Assembly: GCA_030761205.1 (NCBI GenBank)
Contig: JAULJL010000032.1
Span: forward strand, 9,429,134 to 9,493,133
Direction of reading: 5' to 3'
DNA: 64,000 nucleotides
Source: Fremontodendron californicum
Lineage: Eukaryota > Streptophyta > Magnoliopsida > Malvales > Malvaceae
Part shown: piece by piece, positions 35,376-47,602 of the stretch
Layout of the letters: each line of letters opens with the position of its first letter
Position numbering within the stretch: position 1 is the first letter of the stretch
The notes under the pieces: generated by a model
What the model saw: only the letters and a program-made list of their open reading frames with translations
The model's database searches: none
What the model was told of the DNA's origin: nothing
Program-made: the position numbers and the translations under genes

Positions 35376-35943
35376 CAAAATGATTAGATATCAATTCTGC
35401 ATATGTGAAGGTTAAAGGGAGTGTTATTAGTAACACATGAATAATGAGTATTGATTAACATTATTAGTAAGCATTAGTGCTAAAACCGAAAAGGGAAAAG
35501 CATTGTACATTGGACTAAGATGTTAAAACAAGTTTAACATAGAGAGAATCCAATGAACATTTATAAACATTAAAGCCATGATGTGAATTAACAGTCTTTT
35601 GGAAATGTTCCAAATTAGAGAGGGCTAAAAGTCTTATATCCTTGGTCAAATACAAACCTTTTGTTTAAGGCTGCAAAAGGATGTTTGGATCATTAAGTCA
35701 TCGAGTTAACAAAGGAATCCTAAGTAGTTAGAGTAATAACATGAGCCACGAAGAAAGGAATCCGAGTCTCGTTGTGATCCGAATGAGTATTATGACTAGA
35801 TAATAGAGATTATAAAATCATATGTAATTGAAAATATTCTCACAAAAGATTGTTCTAAGGCAATGTCCTCTAAGAAACCATATTGCAGATGAAAAGGTTC
35901 GGTATAGAGTGCATCGATGATTGGCTTAGTGCAAGTGGGAGAT
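35376..35943 (+). other. Copia-1 3' internal end and PPT
   Basis: Decayed C-terminal pol/UTR sequence. GGCTTAGTGCAAGTGGGAGA just before the LTR is the usual end of copia RNase H followed by the polypurine tract AAGTGGGAGAT (35933-35943). Confidence 0.6.
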
Positions 35944-38900
35944 TGTTGAGATATTCCCTAAAGCCAATGAAAGTTTGAAGTAATCGACTTCTAATAATGC
36001 ATACTAATCACTTATAATATATGTGATAGAGGTTTTCGTTCATCAATTAGTCAATTCCAATAAAGAGTTATTGTAAACGAGTTGGATGAAGTCCATGGAA
36101 GACAATGTCCTTGCAAAGGCATTATAAAGATTATAATTATGAGATACTTATGTATCAAAGTCATGTACCTAAACTTGTTCTTGGTCATTATATTGTCAAG
36201 ACGGGACATTGACAATGCTCAAAGACGGGTACATGTTAAGCCTTCTTACTTTGGAAGTAAGCAATCGATCTCATTGTTTGAAGTATAGAGATACTTAGGT
36301 ATAACATTTGGGTGCTTGTTAGAGAACAAATTCACTGAACATGACTCGTTATGAGAACTCCATTTGGTAGCTCACTCAAATGTCTATGAAAATGTTATCA
36401 TGTGACAATTGTGTAACTAGTCTTCAGACTTTAGACGCCAGGTTATCTTATATGAGCATTGTCATGCTTTGATCTTATTCGAACGAATCACAAGTAGTGA
36501 TGCCTATGGTAGGGTGACTTTGGGTATGACCCGAAGCATATAAAGGTAAATGAGTAGTCAAGAGAGGATTCACCATTCCAAGTGATAATGATGAGACATA
36601 TCTTTTTTGTTATTGGCTTAGGTTAACATGATTAAGTCTTTGGCCAAAGCATGATGAATTTAGAATGTTGAGAACATTTTAGAATTCACTAATATTATCC
36701 AAAGAGCTAAAAGAACTAATATGGAAGGTTTCATAAGTAGACACTGCACCATGCTTATGGCCATTCCGAGATATATGGTGAAAGGACTGAAATGCACTAA
36801 TAAAGTGATCACTGAAAGGTTATGTCATATCACTATGAATTTTTAACATTTGGGTGGTCATGATGGATTGCTAGATCACACTCATGATCTTGAATATAAA
36901 TTATTTGATCTTGAATTAGATTGTAATTTATGTTTAATTTCCAACATGTTGGAAACCGAATGGGTCACACACAATAGATCTTAATCTGGGATTAAAATTG
37001 AGATTCAAATTAAGTTGGACTTAATTGAACAAAAGCAAATAATAAGGGAATTAATTAAAGTGTTTAATTAATTGAAGAGGACAAAAGGGGAATTTCCAAA
37101 ACCATGAGACATATGTTGCGGCAAGGGCATGCTTATATAAAGCCAAGCTTGCCGCATATGTTGTGTGTTGTCGGATTTACCACGCAAGTGCACGTATCGT
37201 TAACAAGTAATATAATGAAAAGTAAAGTGTCAATCCCACGAGAAATTGTTACTAAATTTGTTAAGTACTAAAATTAAACAACCTAATCTTATTCAAACAA
37301 TTAATTAAAAGTTGTAATTAAAAACTAATAAAAGAAAGCAAATTAAAAGATGGATTAAATCAATTGAGAAAAGTCTAGGATTACAATTTCCCTCAACACT
37401 TCGTATGAACTTTTCCTACCTTCTTAACTTGATTAATGACCTTGAGTTGTTAACCTAGGGTTATAATCTATTTATAAGGATCTTCCGATGGTCTTACAAA
37501 AATATCCCTCTTAACCAATTAATTATATTCCTATGCAAATTGAATTAAAGAAGAACTCATTAAGCTTAGACTCTAAAATTGGTTACACATGACACGTAAG
37601 TGTATTCCTACCCTACATACAGATCAATTCATCATAATAAATGAATATGAAACATGTGTTATTCAATCCATGTCTAACACTAAACTCCCTTTTTCCAAGT
37701 TGTATCTAGGTTACCAAATCAATCTAATTGGTGGCCAAACAATTAGAAGCATTAAGAACAAGATTGAATAAACAACATCAAATATCATCAAATCAAGAAA
37801 GAAACTAAAATAATCCAACTACATGTTGAGTTCCATTGCAATCCTAGAAAATTAAATTTAGTTCATGCTGACTAATGAAAATAAATGAAAAAAGAGTTTC
37901 ACCATCATCAATATTACAAGAAAGATAAAGAAGAGGAAAGGAAAAGAGAAAACTAAGGTTTATCAGGTCTTCAGTCTTCAATCCTCCAAAATCTCCTTAG
38001 CTCCTTGAAATCTTTTGGTGGCTACTCTCCTGTTAATAAAATTAGGTTTATAGAACTTAATTCCCCTTTATTTGAGCCTTAAAAGATCATATTTATAGAG
38101 TTTTAGACCCCTAGATTCAGAAACTTCGCGTCCAAGCAATAGGTAAGTGTTTTTTCATCTTTTTTTTTTGGTTCAGGCAGACGCACCAGCGCCGCGATGC
38201 CAGCCCCTCTGTTTGCTGCACTTTGCTTCTGTCATCTTCTCGTATTCTTTAGCTGATTTGGATGGGAAATATTTTCCGATTTGAACGCGTAAAATACCAT
38301 TGGAAAGGTATGGAAATAAGCTTCAAAAGTCAAGAAGGAAGTTTTCTTGAATAAAGAATTTAAGATCATGTTTTGCTAGCAACAAGCTCCGGAGGTCAAA
38401 TCTGCCCATGCGTTGCTTTGCACCTTTTTTCATCTATCCGCACCTCGAAGCTCCTTCTCACTTTGAACCTATAAAAATACAAAAACATTAACTTAATAAC
38501 TAATTTAAACATGAAATAAATAAATCTAAAACCAATTAAAACTAATCAATTCCAAATAAAAACATCAAGGACTTAGCCAGTTTGAATGCAGAAAATATGG
38601 TAAAATAACTATATTTTCTAGAGTTATCATTGTGTATTTTGGTTATCTAAGAAGTGAAGTTGCATTTTATTTTCAATCCTAGTATCCTTGTTCTTTTTCT
38701 TGTTTTTATTCTCTAGCCACCCTAAGAGAATTGTTCTCTAAGAAAACTTTGTCCAAGAGAAAGAAAACACAAGATTTTTCTTCACTAAGAAAACCCTTTA
38801 GCCGAAACACACAAAGAAGAGTTCTCTAGCTTTTCGAATATCTTGTTTTGCTTTGGAATTCAATAAGTCATCTTGCTAGCACAAGATTGCCTCTACCTTT

Positions 38901-38975
38901 GAGAAGATCCTTGGATTAGATCATGTGGATTACTATTAGAGCCTTAACACTTGGGTAACCAATGATACACAAAAT
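35944..38975 (+). repeat. Copia-1 3' LTR, split by a solo B LTR
   Basis: Starts TGTTGAGATATTCCC at 35944. It matches the reverse complement of the Copia-2 LTR through the CATTGACAATGCTCAAAGAC, GTGCTTGTTAGA and GTCACACACAA blocks, and again after the insertion through GTGGATTACTATTAGAG near 38930. The final ~250 bp are missing. The unit without the insertion is about 1.56 kb. Confidence 0.7.
37166..38629 (-). mobile_element. Solo LTR of family B
   Basis: 1464 bp, TGATAACTCT to CCGACAACA in minus sense, flanked by a perfect TSD TTGTG (37161-37165 and 38630-38634). No internal region. Somewhat diverged from the LTRs of element B. Confidence 0.9.
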
Positions 38976-39420
38976 ATGCAGTAAACATGGCTTTATATAA
39001 GCATATCCTTGCTACAACCTATATCTTGAGGTTTGGGAAATTCCTTTTTTGTCCTCTTGATGTAGGGTATCAGAGGTGTGCTCTTTATGGCGTGCAACTA
39101 CTCTTGGCCCATTGGATCAACTTAAGCTAAAGCTATCCTTGATGAGATTCCCTCTTTAAAACTTCAACGTCCTATTCCTCGATGATGTGTTAGAGTTGGA
39201 AAGGCTTAGGGTTGAAGATGCTGCTGTCATTACTACAACAATGCTTGAGATTACAGGGGACAATATGGAGAGTGATGCCCCCGAAGAGGGAGACTAGGTA
39301 GAACAAGATGGTGATAGTGATGCAGTGCCAGTTGATGTGAACCAAGCTGCCGAGACAGAGGACGTTGCTCAACCTGCTGCTTTAAAAAAATAATGATAAT
39401 GTAATTGAGGTTGAGAATGT
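38976..39420 (+). pseudogene. Acidic C-terminal fragment of a Tat-type extra ORF (tentative)
   Basis: Reads LELERLRVEDAAVITTTMLE, NMESDAPEEGD, stop, VEQDGDSDAVPVDVNQAAET, DVAQPAALKK near 39190-39390. An acidic tail of this kind could follow the coiled coil at 17407-17905; Copia-1 sits between. It is followed by a minisatellite and a minus-strand integrase end, the order reported for Tat-lineage elements with an antisense ORF. Weak evidence. Confidence 0.35.
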
Positions 39421-39590
39421 TGTGAACAATGTAAATAGGGAGGATGCTGCCACTATGCATGATCCTATTAATATTAGGTAAATGTAGTATTTTTACTTTT
39501 TCATAAATGGATAGACTCGACAACGATATTTATATTATGTTGTTTTGCATGTTTGCATAGTAATTTGTATACACTTGCTTTTATGCATGT
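39421..39590. other. Spacer
   Basis: AT-rich, no feature seen. Confidence 0.3.
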
Positions 39591-40205
39591 TATTGATTAT
39601 TTATGGGTAATAACTTTGGTTAATTCACTTTATGTTGTTTAGGCGAGTAGAGCATGTATATGTAATAACTTGGATTATTCACTTGTATGTTGTTTAGGAG
39701 AGTAGAGCATGTATGCATAATAACTTGGGTTATTTACTTATTTGCTGTTTAGGCGAGTAGAGCATGTATGCATAATAACTTGAGGCAAGCAGAGCAAGTG
39801 TGCATAATAACTAGGGTTATTCGCTTGTATGCATTTGTGGTGAGCAGAGCATGTATGCGTAATAACTTTGGTTATTACGCTTATATGCATTTATGGAGTA
39901 GAGCACGTATGCATAATAACTTGGGTTATTCGCTTATATGCTTTTTGGCGAGCAGAGGATGTATGCGTAATAACTAGGTTATTTGCTTATATGTGTTTGT
40001 GGCGAGCAGAGCATGTATGCGTTTTTGGAGTAGAGCATGTATACATAATAATTGGGGCTATTCGCTTATATGCTTTTTGGCGAGCAAAGCATGTATGTGT
40101 AATAACTTGGATTATTCGCTTATATACATTTATGGCAAGCAGAGCATGTATGCATAACAACTTAGGTTATTCGCTTGTATGTGTTTGTGGCGAACAGAAT
40201 AAGAT
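39591..40205. repeat. ~55-bp minisatellite array
   Basis: Roughly ten units built on GAGCA(G)AGCATGTATGCATAATAACTTGG-type words with TTATTCGCTTATATG. Unit starts (GAGTAGAGCATG) at 39645, 39700 and 39755 give exactly 55 bp; later units vary in length, with one short unit near 40010. A 113-codon open frame across it (39868-40209) arises from the repeat. Confidence 0.85.
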
Positions 40206-40293
40206 ATGAATCATGTGATAAGAGAAACGCTTTTCTATTGATATGACTGAATAGTCTAGGCAATGTCATTGTGATTACATTTATGCTTTCTCT

Positions 40294-40737
40294 TTAAACT
40301 ACAAATAATATTTGATGGACGGCATTCCAAGTGTTCATGATTGGCTTTCCATCCATATCCTTTAATCTACATGCCCCATAACCGACGACATGAGAGATCT
40401 GGTAAGGGCCTTTCCAGTTTGGGGATAATTTTTTTTGCTCGTCTGCTGGTCTACTTGCCTTACATTTCCTAAGAACTAGATCACCTACTTGGAACTGCTT
40501 GGACTTGACTTTTGTATTGTAATATTTGGCTACCTGCTGAGCTCTTACGACAACTTTAACCTCTGTGTGATCTCTAGTTTCTTATAGCAGGTCCAAGTTA
40601 GTTATTGGTGCCTCATTGTTCAATGTCGAGTCTACATTCAAGGTTCATAAACTGTGCACTCTAATTTCATCTGGTATAACTGCCTTAGTTCCATTTACAG
40701 GGTTGAAAGGAGTTTTTCCTGTAGACGAGCATTCTGA
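40294..40737 (-). pseudogene. Tat-lineage Ty3/gypsy integrase C-terminus
   Basis: Minus-strand reading from 40733: TPFNPVNGTKAVIPDEIRVH, then after stops VRAQQVAKYYNTKVKSKQFQ, VGDLVLRKCKASRPADEQKK, LSPNWKGPYQISHVVGYGAC and RLKDMDGKPIMNTWNAVH, stop at 40294. This is the typical tail of Tat/Retand-type integrases (VGDLVLRK, NWxGPYxI, WNAxHL). Stops at about 40650 and 40585. Everything upstream of the core is missing. Confidence 0.75.
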
Positions 40738-41923
40738 AGTTCTGATTGCCCACAATATTTGGATGAGCAAATCTTATGCAATTTGAGCAAGTAATATACT
40801 GTTGGAAAGCTCTAAGAATCAGTTCAAAATTCAGGAAATAAGGTTTCTTGAATAAAGACTTTAAAATCATGTTTTACAAGCAACAAGCTCTGATGGTCGA
40901 ATCTGTCTTTACTTTCCTTTGCACTTTTTTTGTCTTTTCCGCACCTCTAAATTCCTCCTCACTTTGGACTTATAAAAATAAAAAAACACCAAATTAATAA
41001 ATAATTTAAACATGAAATAAATAAATAAATAAAAATAATCTAAAAACAATTAGAAATAATTAATTATGAATAAAACTTCAAGGACTTAGCTGATTTGAAT
41101 GCTTAAAATATGATAAATTAATTCTATTTCATAGAGTTATCACACCCCCAACTTAAGATTTTGCTAGTCCCCAAGGAAAAAAAAACAATACGAATGAAAC
41201 TAAATAAAATGAATCAAAACATAGCTAGAGATGAATGCACTCAAATAAGGATTCCTTTAAATTTTCCTAAAATGTTATCTCAAAATCCTGACTCAAAGTA
41301 GAACATAAACATCACACAAATTCATGATTCAATTCAATTGTACGCCTCATGCTTGAATATATTTCTAATGTGTGTGTGTGTGATCTCTTTGCAAATCATT
41401 ACATGCAATCCGAATAAGTTTATGCCAATGCAAAATACGAATTAGTACTCGATTCTCATATGTTGGCTTTTCATCTCTCTCTCCACTAATGTAAACTAAC
41501 ACTTCATCAAGGATCATATAGGACTTTATTAAGCTTGTAATGAAAGGCTAGGGTTAAGGTAGGATAAAGGATATATTTCGGTTTATTCACCCATAGACAG
41601 TTTTCATTATTTCAGGATTTTCGAAGAGCCATAATCTTTACCTTAAATTACATACTCCCTTTTTTAATGCAACTTCTGTTTTCCTCACCACTTTATTCTT
41701 TATTCTTTTTTCATCTTTCATTTTTTTTCTATTTTTTTAAAATTAATCGGACATCACCATTCCACCCAAATTAGACAAGGCTCATAATTATTTTCTATAA
41801 TATCATACACATGCCTATGTAGTAAGGGTTAGCCATGTTTTTTCATATTAGGTAGGGCAAAAAGATGTGGCAATAAAAGAAAATAGATATATCTATTAGG
41901 CACAAAGAGGTGGACTAAGGATA

Positions 41924-41971
<48 letters not shown>

Positions 41972-42072
41972 TAGGCTAGATAGGCTCAAACGATCTAAAG
42001 ATGACCTAAACCATCTCCTCAACTTAGTGTTGTTTAGGATTTCACCTCGAGAGAGAATCAAACATATCTAGG
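40738..42072 (-). mobile_element. Truncated family-B element
   Basis: 40738-41142 is the first ~400 bp (minus sense) of a B LTR ending in GAGTTATCA on the plus strand; 41143-42072 is the adjoining 3' internal region with the PPT AGTTGGGGGTG. It matches 29430-30740 of element B. It breaks on the right exactly where the Copia-2 LTR begins. Confidence 0.75.
41928..41969. repeat. (AT)n microsatellite
   Basis: About 21 uninterrupted AT units. The matching site in element B (30612-30626) has only a few, so it expanded here. Confidence 0.95.
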
Positions 42073-42073
42073 C

Positions 42074-43741
42074 TATTGGGATTTGGCTAATGCTCAAACA
42101 GAGATAATGTATAATTTAATCAACAATTAAATATACAACGCAGCGGAATTAAATAAACCATAGAGAATACTGAATCCCTCCAAGGATTTGCCTATGAATT
42201 CAAAACAATCAGGCTATCAAAAATAGATAACAATCAAAATCTCAGACCTCTGTAATGGAGATTTCCAAAACCACATTACAGATTCTTGATGTTCTTGTTC
42301 TTGTACACAGTGCTCGCTTGTCGAAAACCAAAGTCGTCCAATTGTCCGACCTCTAACAGTAATCCACACAGGTGATCTGAAAGCCTTCACAAGGTTGAGA
42401 TTATGTTTTCCAAAACGATGCAAGTAGTCTAGGTTGTGAGAAACCTTCTTCCTCTATCTTAATTAGCCTAAAGAAAATGAAAGAATCGTATTCTCACTTC
42501 TCAATAGGTATTCGGCCGATTCTCACTTCTTGGGGAGAGAGGCACCGATTCTAATTCTCTTAGGGGGGAGGCGGCAACAACTTTAGGCTATTTATAAGTT
42601 GGTTTAGTGTATGCCAACTATTGGACTAACTGCACTAAAGCCCTTATAAATATTATTAAATATTCACAATAAGCCCACAACACTTAATGAATATTTAATC
42701 TGCCCTTATCTCATTTTAATTTCATTAATCACCTTTTGTGTGTGACCCATTAGGCCCTTAACATGTTGGCAATAAATATAATTAATTCAATTAAGAATTT
42801 TCTATTTATATTTATAGATCATGAGCGGCATCTAGCAATGCATCATGACCACCCAAATGCCAAGAGAGTCATCAAGCTTTGACTAGCCTTTCGTGTACAA
42901 TATCTCTGTGTAATTCGATCCCTTCATCAAATATCCCAAGATAGGAAAGAGCATGGTTCAGTGTCTACTCTTAACCCATTGCATATTAGATCTGCAGCTT
43001 TAATATTAACTCCTTAAGTACTGCCTTGGCCAAGGACTTCCATAAGTTAATATAAGCCAGATACATGTGGGATATGTCCCCTTAATCACTTGGGGTGATG
43101 AATCCTCTTTGGACCACTCATTCATCTTCGTATGCTTCATGTCATACCCAATAACACCCTACCATAAGCATCCTCATGATTGGGACCCGTTCGTGATGGA
43201 ATCTAAGTATGACAGTTCACATACAAGATGAACTGGTGTCACAAGTCAAATGATTATTTACACTATTGACACATGAGAGTATTTACCATAGACACTTGAG
43301 TGAAATACCAAATGGAACTCTCATAGCGGGTCATGTTCAGTGAACTTGTTCAACTAACAAGCACCCATATGTTATCCCCAAGTATCTCTATACTTTCAAC
43401 CTATGAGATCAGTTGCATGCATCAAGTGCATGAAGGCTTAACTTATGCTAGTCTTTGAGCATTGTCAATGCCCTGTCTTGATAATACAATGACCAGGAAT
43501 AGTTTAGAAACACGGTATTGATGCATAAGGATCCTCATAATTGTAACACCTTACAATTCCTTTGCAATGCCATTGTGTCTCATGGGCTTTATCTTCACAA
43601 GTCATTTATAACAATTATAACAATACTTATGGATAAAGAAATACCTCAATTATAATTAATAAACTATAATATGCAATACATGAATATATAAATAGTGTTT
43701 TACAAGCCTAACTTGACTGGCGTGTAGGGCTTACACCAACA
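42074..43741 (-). repeat. Copia-2 3' LTR
   Basis: Minus sense TGTTGGTGTAAGCCC ... AAATCCCAATA, 1668 bp. The purine tract (minus sense CTAGTGGGAGAT, 43742-43753) abuts it. Confidence 0.8.
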
Positions 43742-43829
43742 ATCTCCCACTAGCACTGAAGCCAATTGCCCATGTACTTAAGCCCATGTCATTCCATGTG
43801 ACGATTATGTTTCTGCTGGGATAGAACCT

Positions 43830-45930
43830 TAGTGGGTAACCTTTTTCATATTAATGTCACCTCTTTCAATGATTACACTAATCAGGTGAAACTACCGTAA
43901 TATATGTATGGATCTACGATGAGACCTTGGTTCTTTAGCTTGCGCTATGGCTTCATTATTATCACAGTAAAGTGGTATTGGATCAACAATGTTCGAAATC
44001 AACCAAGTTCTTTAAAGAACTTCTAGATCCAAACACCCCGTTCGTTGCCTCAAACGAGGAGATATACTCGGCTTTGGTTGTTGAATCTACAGTCATCTCT
44101 AGTTAGGAACCTTTCCAACAGACTGTTCCAAGATTCAAGGTAAATATATAATTACACTGCGATTTACTGTCATCCTAATCAGATTAGAAGTCAGCATCTG
44201 TGTAACCCCTGACTTGGAGTTCAGCCCCTCCATGGACTAAGAAAGTATCCAGGCTAAACCTTTTAGCACCTTGTCTATGTAAACGGATTGGGACAATCCA
44301 AGCAGCCTTTTCGATCTATCTCTATAGATCTTAATTCCCATAATATATGCTGCTCCTCCCAAATCCTTCATGGAGAACTGTTTGGATAGCCAGACCTTGG
44401 TGGTCTGAAGCATAGGCACATCATTTCTTATAAGCAATATGTCATCGACATATAGCACCAAGAAAACAATTGCATGTATGTTTACCTTCTTGTAAACACA
44501 TGGTTCATCAAGATTCTTAATGAAACCAGATTCTTTGATTTTTTCATCAAACCTAATGTTCCAACTTCGAGATGATTGCCTTCATCCATAAATAGACTTT
44601 TGTAGCTTGCATACCTTATTAGATGTGGCCTTTTTTGAAAAACCTTCAGGTTGCAAATTCCCATTAAAGAATGCAGTTTTTACATCCATCTGCCATATCT
44701 CATAATCATGGTATGCAGCAATAGCAATCATAATCCTAATGGACTTTACCATGGCAACAGGTGAAAAGGTTTCTTCAAAATAAATGCCTTCAACTTGATT
44801 ATAACCTTTTGCAACCAATCTGGCCTTATACGTTTGTATGTTGCCATACATGTCTATCTTTATCTTGTAGACCCATTTACACCCTATGGGTTTTATCCCT
44901 TGAGGTGGATCAACTAAAGACCAAACTTGGTTAACTTCTATGGCATCCATTTCGGATTTCATGGCTTCTAGCCATTTCTTGGAATTGATGTCCGACATCG
45001 CTTCCTTATAGGTAGCAGATTCGTTATCAATGGGAAAACCATCTCTTTCCAAAAGAAATCCATATCTTATTGGAGTTTGCCTCTCCCTACTAGACCTTCG
45101 GAGTACTTGTGTTTCTTGAGCATTAGTTCAAGCACCAATGCCTCGACCAATGGCTCAGGTTCCGAGGGAGTGTTAGGTTGTGGTTCTTGAACTTCTTCAA
45201 GATCTATTTTACTCACACTAAATCCTTCTAGTAGAAACACTTTCTCTAGAAAAGCAACGTGTTTTGAACAAACACCTTTTGATCAGTAGGACTGTAAAAG
45301 TAATATCCAGCAACCTCTTTAGGATATCCCATAAACTAATATTTTTTTGATCTAGCTCCCAGCTTATCAGAAGGTACTTGCTTCACATAAGCAGTACATC
45401 GCGAAATCTTTAGATAAGATAAGTATGGCTTCTTGCCATTCCATATCTCATATGGTACCTTATCTACTGATTTGCTTGGAACCCTATTTAGAAAGTAAGT
45501 TGCGGTTTCTAAGGCATATCCCCAAAAGGATATCAGAAGGTCAGCCTTAGACATCATGGGCCGAACCATGTCCAATAAGGTTGATTTCTCCTCTTAGACA
45601 CTCCGTTATGCTGAGGAGTTCCAGGTGGAGTCCATTGCGACAGAATTCCATTTTTCGTCAAATGATCCAAGAAATCATGGGTTAAATATTCTCCTCCTCA
45701 ATCTGATCTAAGAGCCAAAATATTTTTCCCAGTCTATTTCTCTACTTTAGCTCTGAACTCTTTGAACTTTTCAAAAGCTTCAGACTTGTGTCTCATCAGA
45801 TACACATAACCATATCTAGAATGATCATCGATAAAGGTTATGAAGTATGAGTAATTGCCTCTAGCAACTGTGTTTAGTGGCCCACATAATCTGAATGTAT
45901 TAAGTCCAATAAAAGACCAGCTCTTTCACC
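43830..45930 (-). pseudogene. Copia-2 integrase end, reverse transcriptase and RNase H
   Basis: Integrase part: MDMVRPMMSKADLLISFWGY, then FLNRVPSKSVDKVPYEIWNG (45575-45336). RT: KKWLEAMKSEMDAIEVNQVW, GCKWVYKIKIDMYGNIQTYK, ARLVAKGYNQVEGIYFEETF, MDVKTAFFNGNLQ (45052-44582) and the catalytic motif VLYVDDILL (44461). RNase H: GYTDADF, CSYIFTLNLG and TTKAEYISS near 44200-44060, then EAIAQAKEPRSH near 43960. All are Ty1/copia hallmarks in the right order. At least five stops and frame changes, so non-coding today. Confidence 0.9.
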
Positions 45931-46675
45931 CTTTCCAGTAAAAAGAGTCTTAGTCATCTTACCAAGGAGACAACATTCACAAGTCCCATACGATTCATAA
46001 TCAAAGGGTTTCAAATAACCAATTTTATGCAATTTGGAAATCCTTGTCTCATTGATGTGACCAAGTCTACAGTGCCAGATGTAAGTCTTACTTGGATCAT
46101 CCTTTCTTTCTTTCTTTCTTGATATTTATATTGAACATAGGCATCTCTGTATCCAAAATATATAATCCATTATGTAATGTTGCCGATCCATAGTTAATGT
46201 CTTTAAGAATGATGGAGCAACTATTGCCCTTCATTCTTATCTCGAAACCATCATTGACAGCGAGGTATGAAACCGAAATGAGGTTTCTAGACAATACTGA
46301 AAGAAAGTAACAATCTTTCAGTTCCAATTTCATGCCAGAAGGCAAAGATAAAGTACATGTTCCAACGGCCAATGCTGCAACTTTTGCACCATTGCCTATT
46401 CTTAGAACTACTTCATCCTTGCTCAACTTTCTAATTCCTTTCAACATCCTTATGTCATTACATAGATGTGAACCGCATCTTGAATTAATTATCCAGGAAT
46501 TGGATTTAACAGTAGAAAGATTTAGTTCAATCACAAACACAGTCAACCCAAAAACTTTTATAAGTTCTTCTTGACTTGTCAAGTGAGCAACCTTTTTTTT
46601 TCATTGAGAACGCTTCTCAATCTTTTGTACCAATCCAAACATTTTGGACTAATGGCATTCATAATGCCGCACAGT
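45931..46675 (-). pseudogene. Copia-2 gag start fused to protease
   Basis: From about 46672 the minus strand reads MNAISPKCLDWYKRLRSVLN, the beginning of the same gag as at 20523. It then jumps near 46590 to a sequence ending in SWIINSRCGSHLCNDIRMLK, the copia protease (46582-46097), and on to the pre-integrase zone (WHCRLGH near 46040). The gag body and zinc knuckle are deleted. The protease active site, normally D-(T/S)-G, reads N-S-R here, so it would be inactive even if made. Confidence 0.8.
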
Positions 46676-47498
46676 GCAGTTAAAGTATTAACCATTTTCA
46701 ACAACCTAATATGGAAAAAGTATATATCAGTTATATTCACGCATTTATACCAATTCAAGATGAGGTATTAAATCTCTTATTGGTTCTCCCACTAATTTTT
46801 CGAGATAATAGCCCTCACTGTTATTCAAAAATCTCATCAAGGTATTTCTAATGGGCTGGGATCCCTTTCAACATATTGCAACCTTGAGTGACTCAACAAA
46901 ATACAACAAGCCTAGTTGGGTAGATAACATAGCTTATCAATTGCATCTCTATGCAACTCCTAGATCAGTTAGGTGACAACTCTTTGTCTAAGCACATCAT
47001 ATGTACTTCGCCTATCTTTGCCTCTAACACCATACGGTCAGGTTTGATGCATCCGGGCAACATGGCATTAGTTGAGTAAGACTCAACTTCATAACTCAAA
47101 CATATTCGTATAGTAGTTTGACTCTGAGTGACTCGATAAGCCTCCTACTGGAAGAACTCTGGTTATCTTGTTATGTTAATGGAAGGCAACTTTATCATGC
47201 GAAACATGTGACTCAATATTATAAATAGGGATTTCCTTGTTCTTTGAGTCTCATCATAATAAACATTCATAGCATTTATAATATCGCATAAAATAAATCT
47301 ATAACATGCTTTCTACTTGGATGATTATGGACTTTTCTAATCTAATTTCCTTGAGCCATCAAAGGAAATTAGTTGGTCAAATTCCTAGGTGATTACATAC
47401 ATAGTCTTCAAAGCTTGCTTGTAATCTCCTTATCTTCATGGTGCCTATCTTCATCTTCAAGTTACAAAAATTATTCCTAGCTAATCTTAATTTTACAC
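46676..47498 (-). other. Copia-2 leader
   Basis: Non-coding, aligns with 19680-20520 of Copia-1. The leader's 5' part, PBS and 5' LTR are missing. Confidence 0.6.
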
Positions 47499-47602
47499 TG
47501 TAGACACCTAATTTTGTCCGGACCACTAAAACAGGTATGTTTTCTTCCTAAATTGACGTTTCAAAATGTAAAAAGCCTTTTTTCATCTTGCAGGTGGTAC
47601 TC
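47499..47602 (+). repeat. Ogre-2 LTR, first 104 bp
   Basis: TGTAGACACCTAATTTTGTC ... GGTGGTACTC, matching 1772-1875. The last five bases, TACTC, are the target duplication of element C. Confidence 0.9.

Larger units (their letters stand above)
17915..38975 (+). mobile_element. Copia-1: Tork-like Ty1/copia element, heavily interrupted
   Basis: Order: 5' LTR remnant to 18191, initiator-Met PBS, 2.3 kb leader, gag in three pieces (20523-21137, 28151-28298, 34468-34562), 3' internal end (35376-35943), PPT and 3' LTR from 35944. Protease, integrase, RT and RNase H are missing; where they should be is an Ogre LTR fragment. Element A (TSD CCACC), element B (TSD GCAAA) and a solo B LTR (TSD TTGTG) are all inside it. 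It belongs to the family of Copia-2 (42074-47498): leader and LTR sequences match in reverse. Both outer LTR ends are eroded, so end coordinates are approximate. Confidence 0.7.
42074..47498 (-). mobile_element. Copia-2: Tork-like Ty1/copia element, minus strand
   Basis: Reading leftward from 47498: leader, gag start fused to protease, degenerate integrase, RT with YVDD, RNase H, PPT, LTR (43741-42074). The 5' LTR is absent, cut off by the Ogre LTR that starts at 47499. Same family as Copia-1 and the fragment at 6406-7310. Confidence 0.85.

Noticed and set aside
39868..40209. 113-codon open frame on the plus strand
   Set aside because: It runs through the 55-bp minisatellite (period not a multiple of three, with repeated words in shifting frames) and has no non-repeat coding content.
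41928..41969. (AT)n run as a cruciform or replication origin signal
   Set aside because: A simple microsatellite expansion inside a truncated LTR element; nothing else supports a special role.
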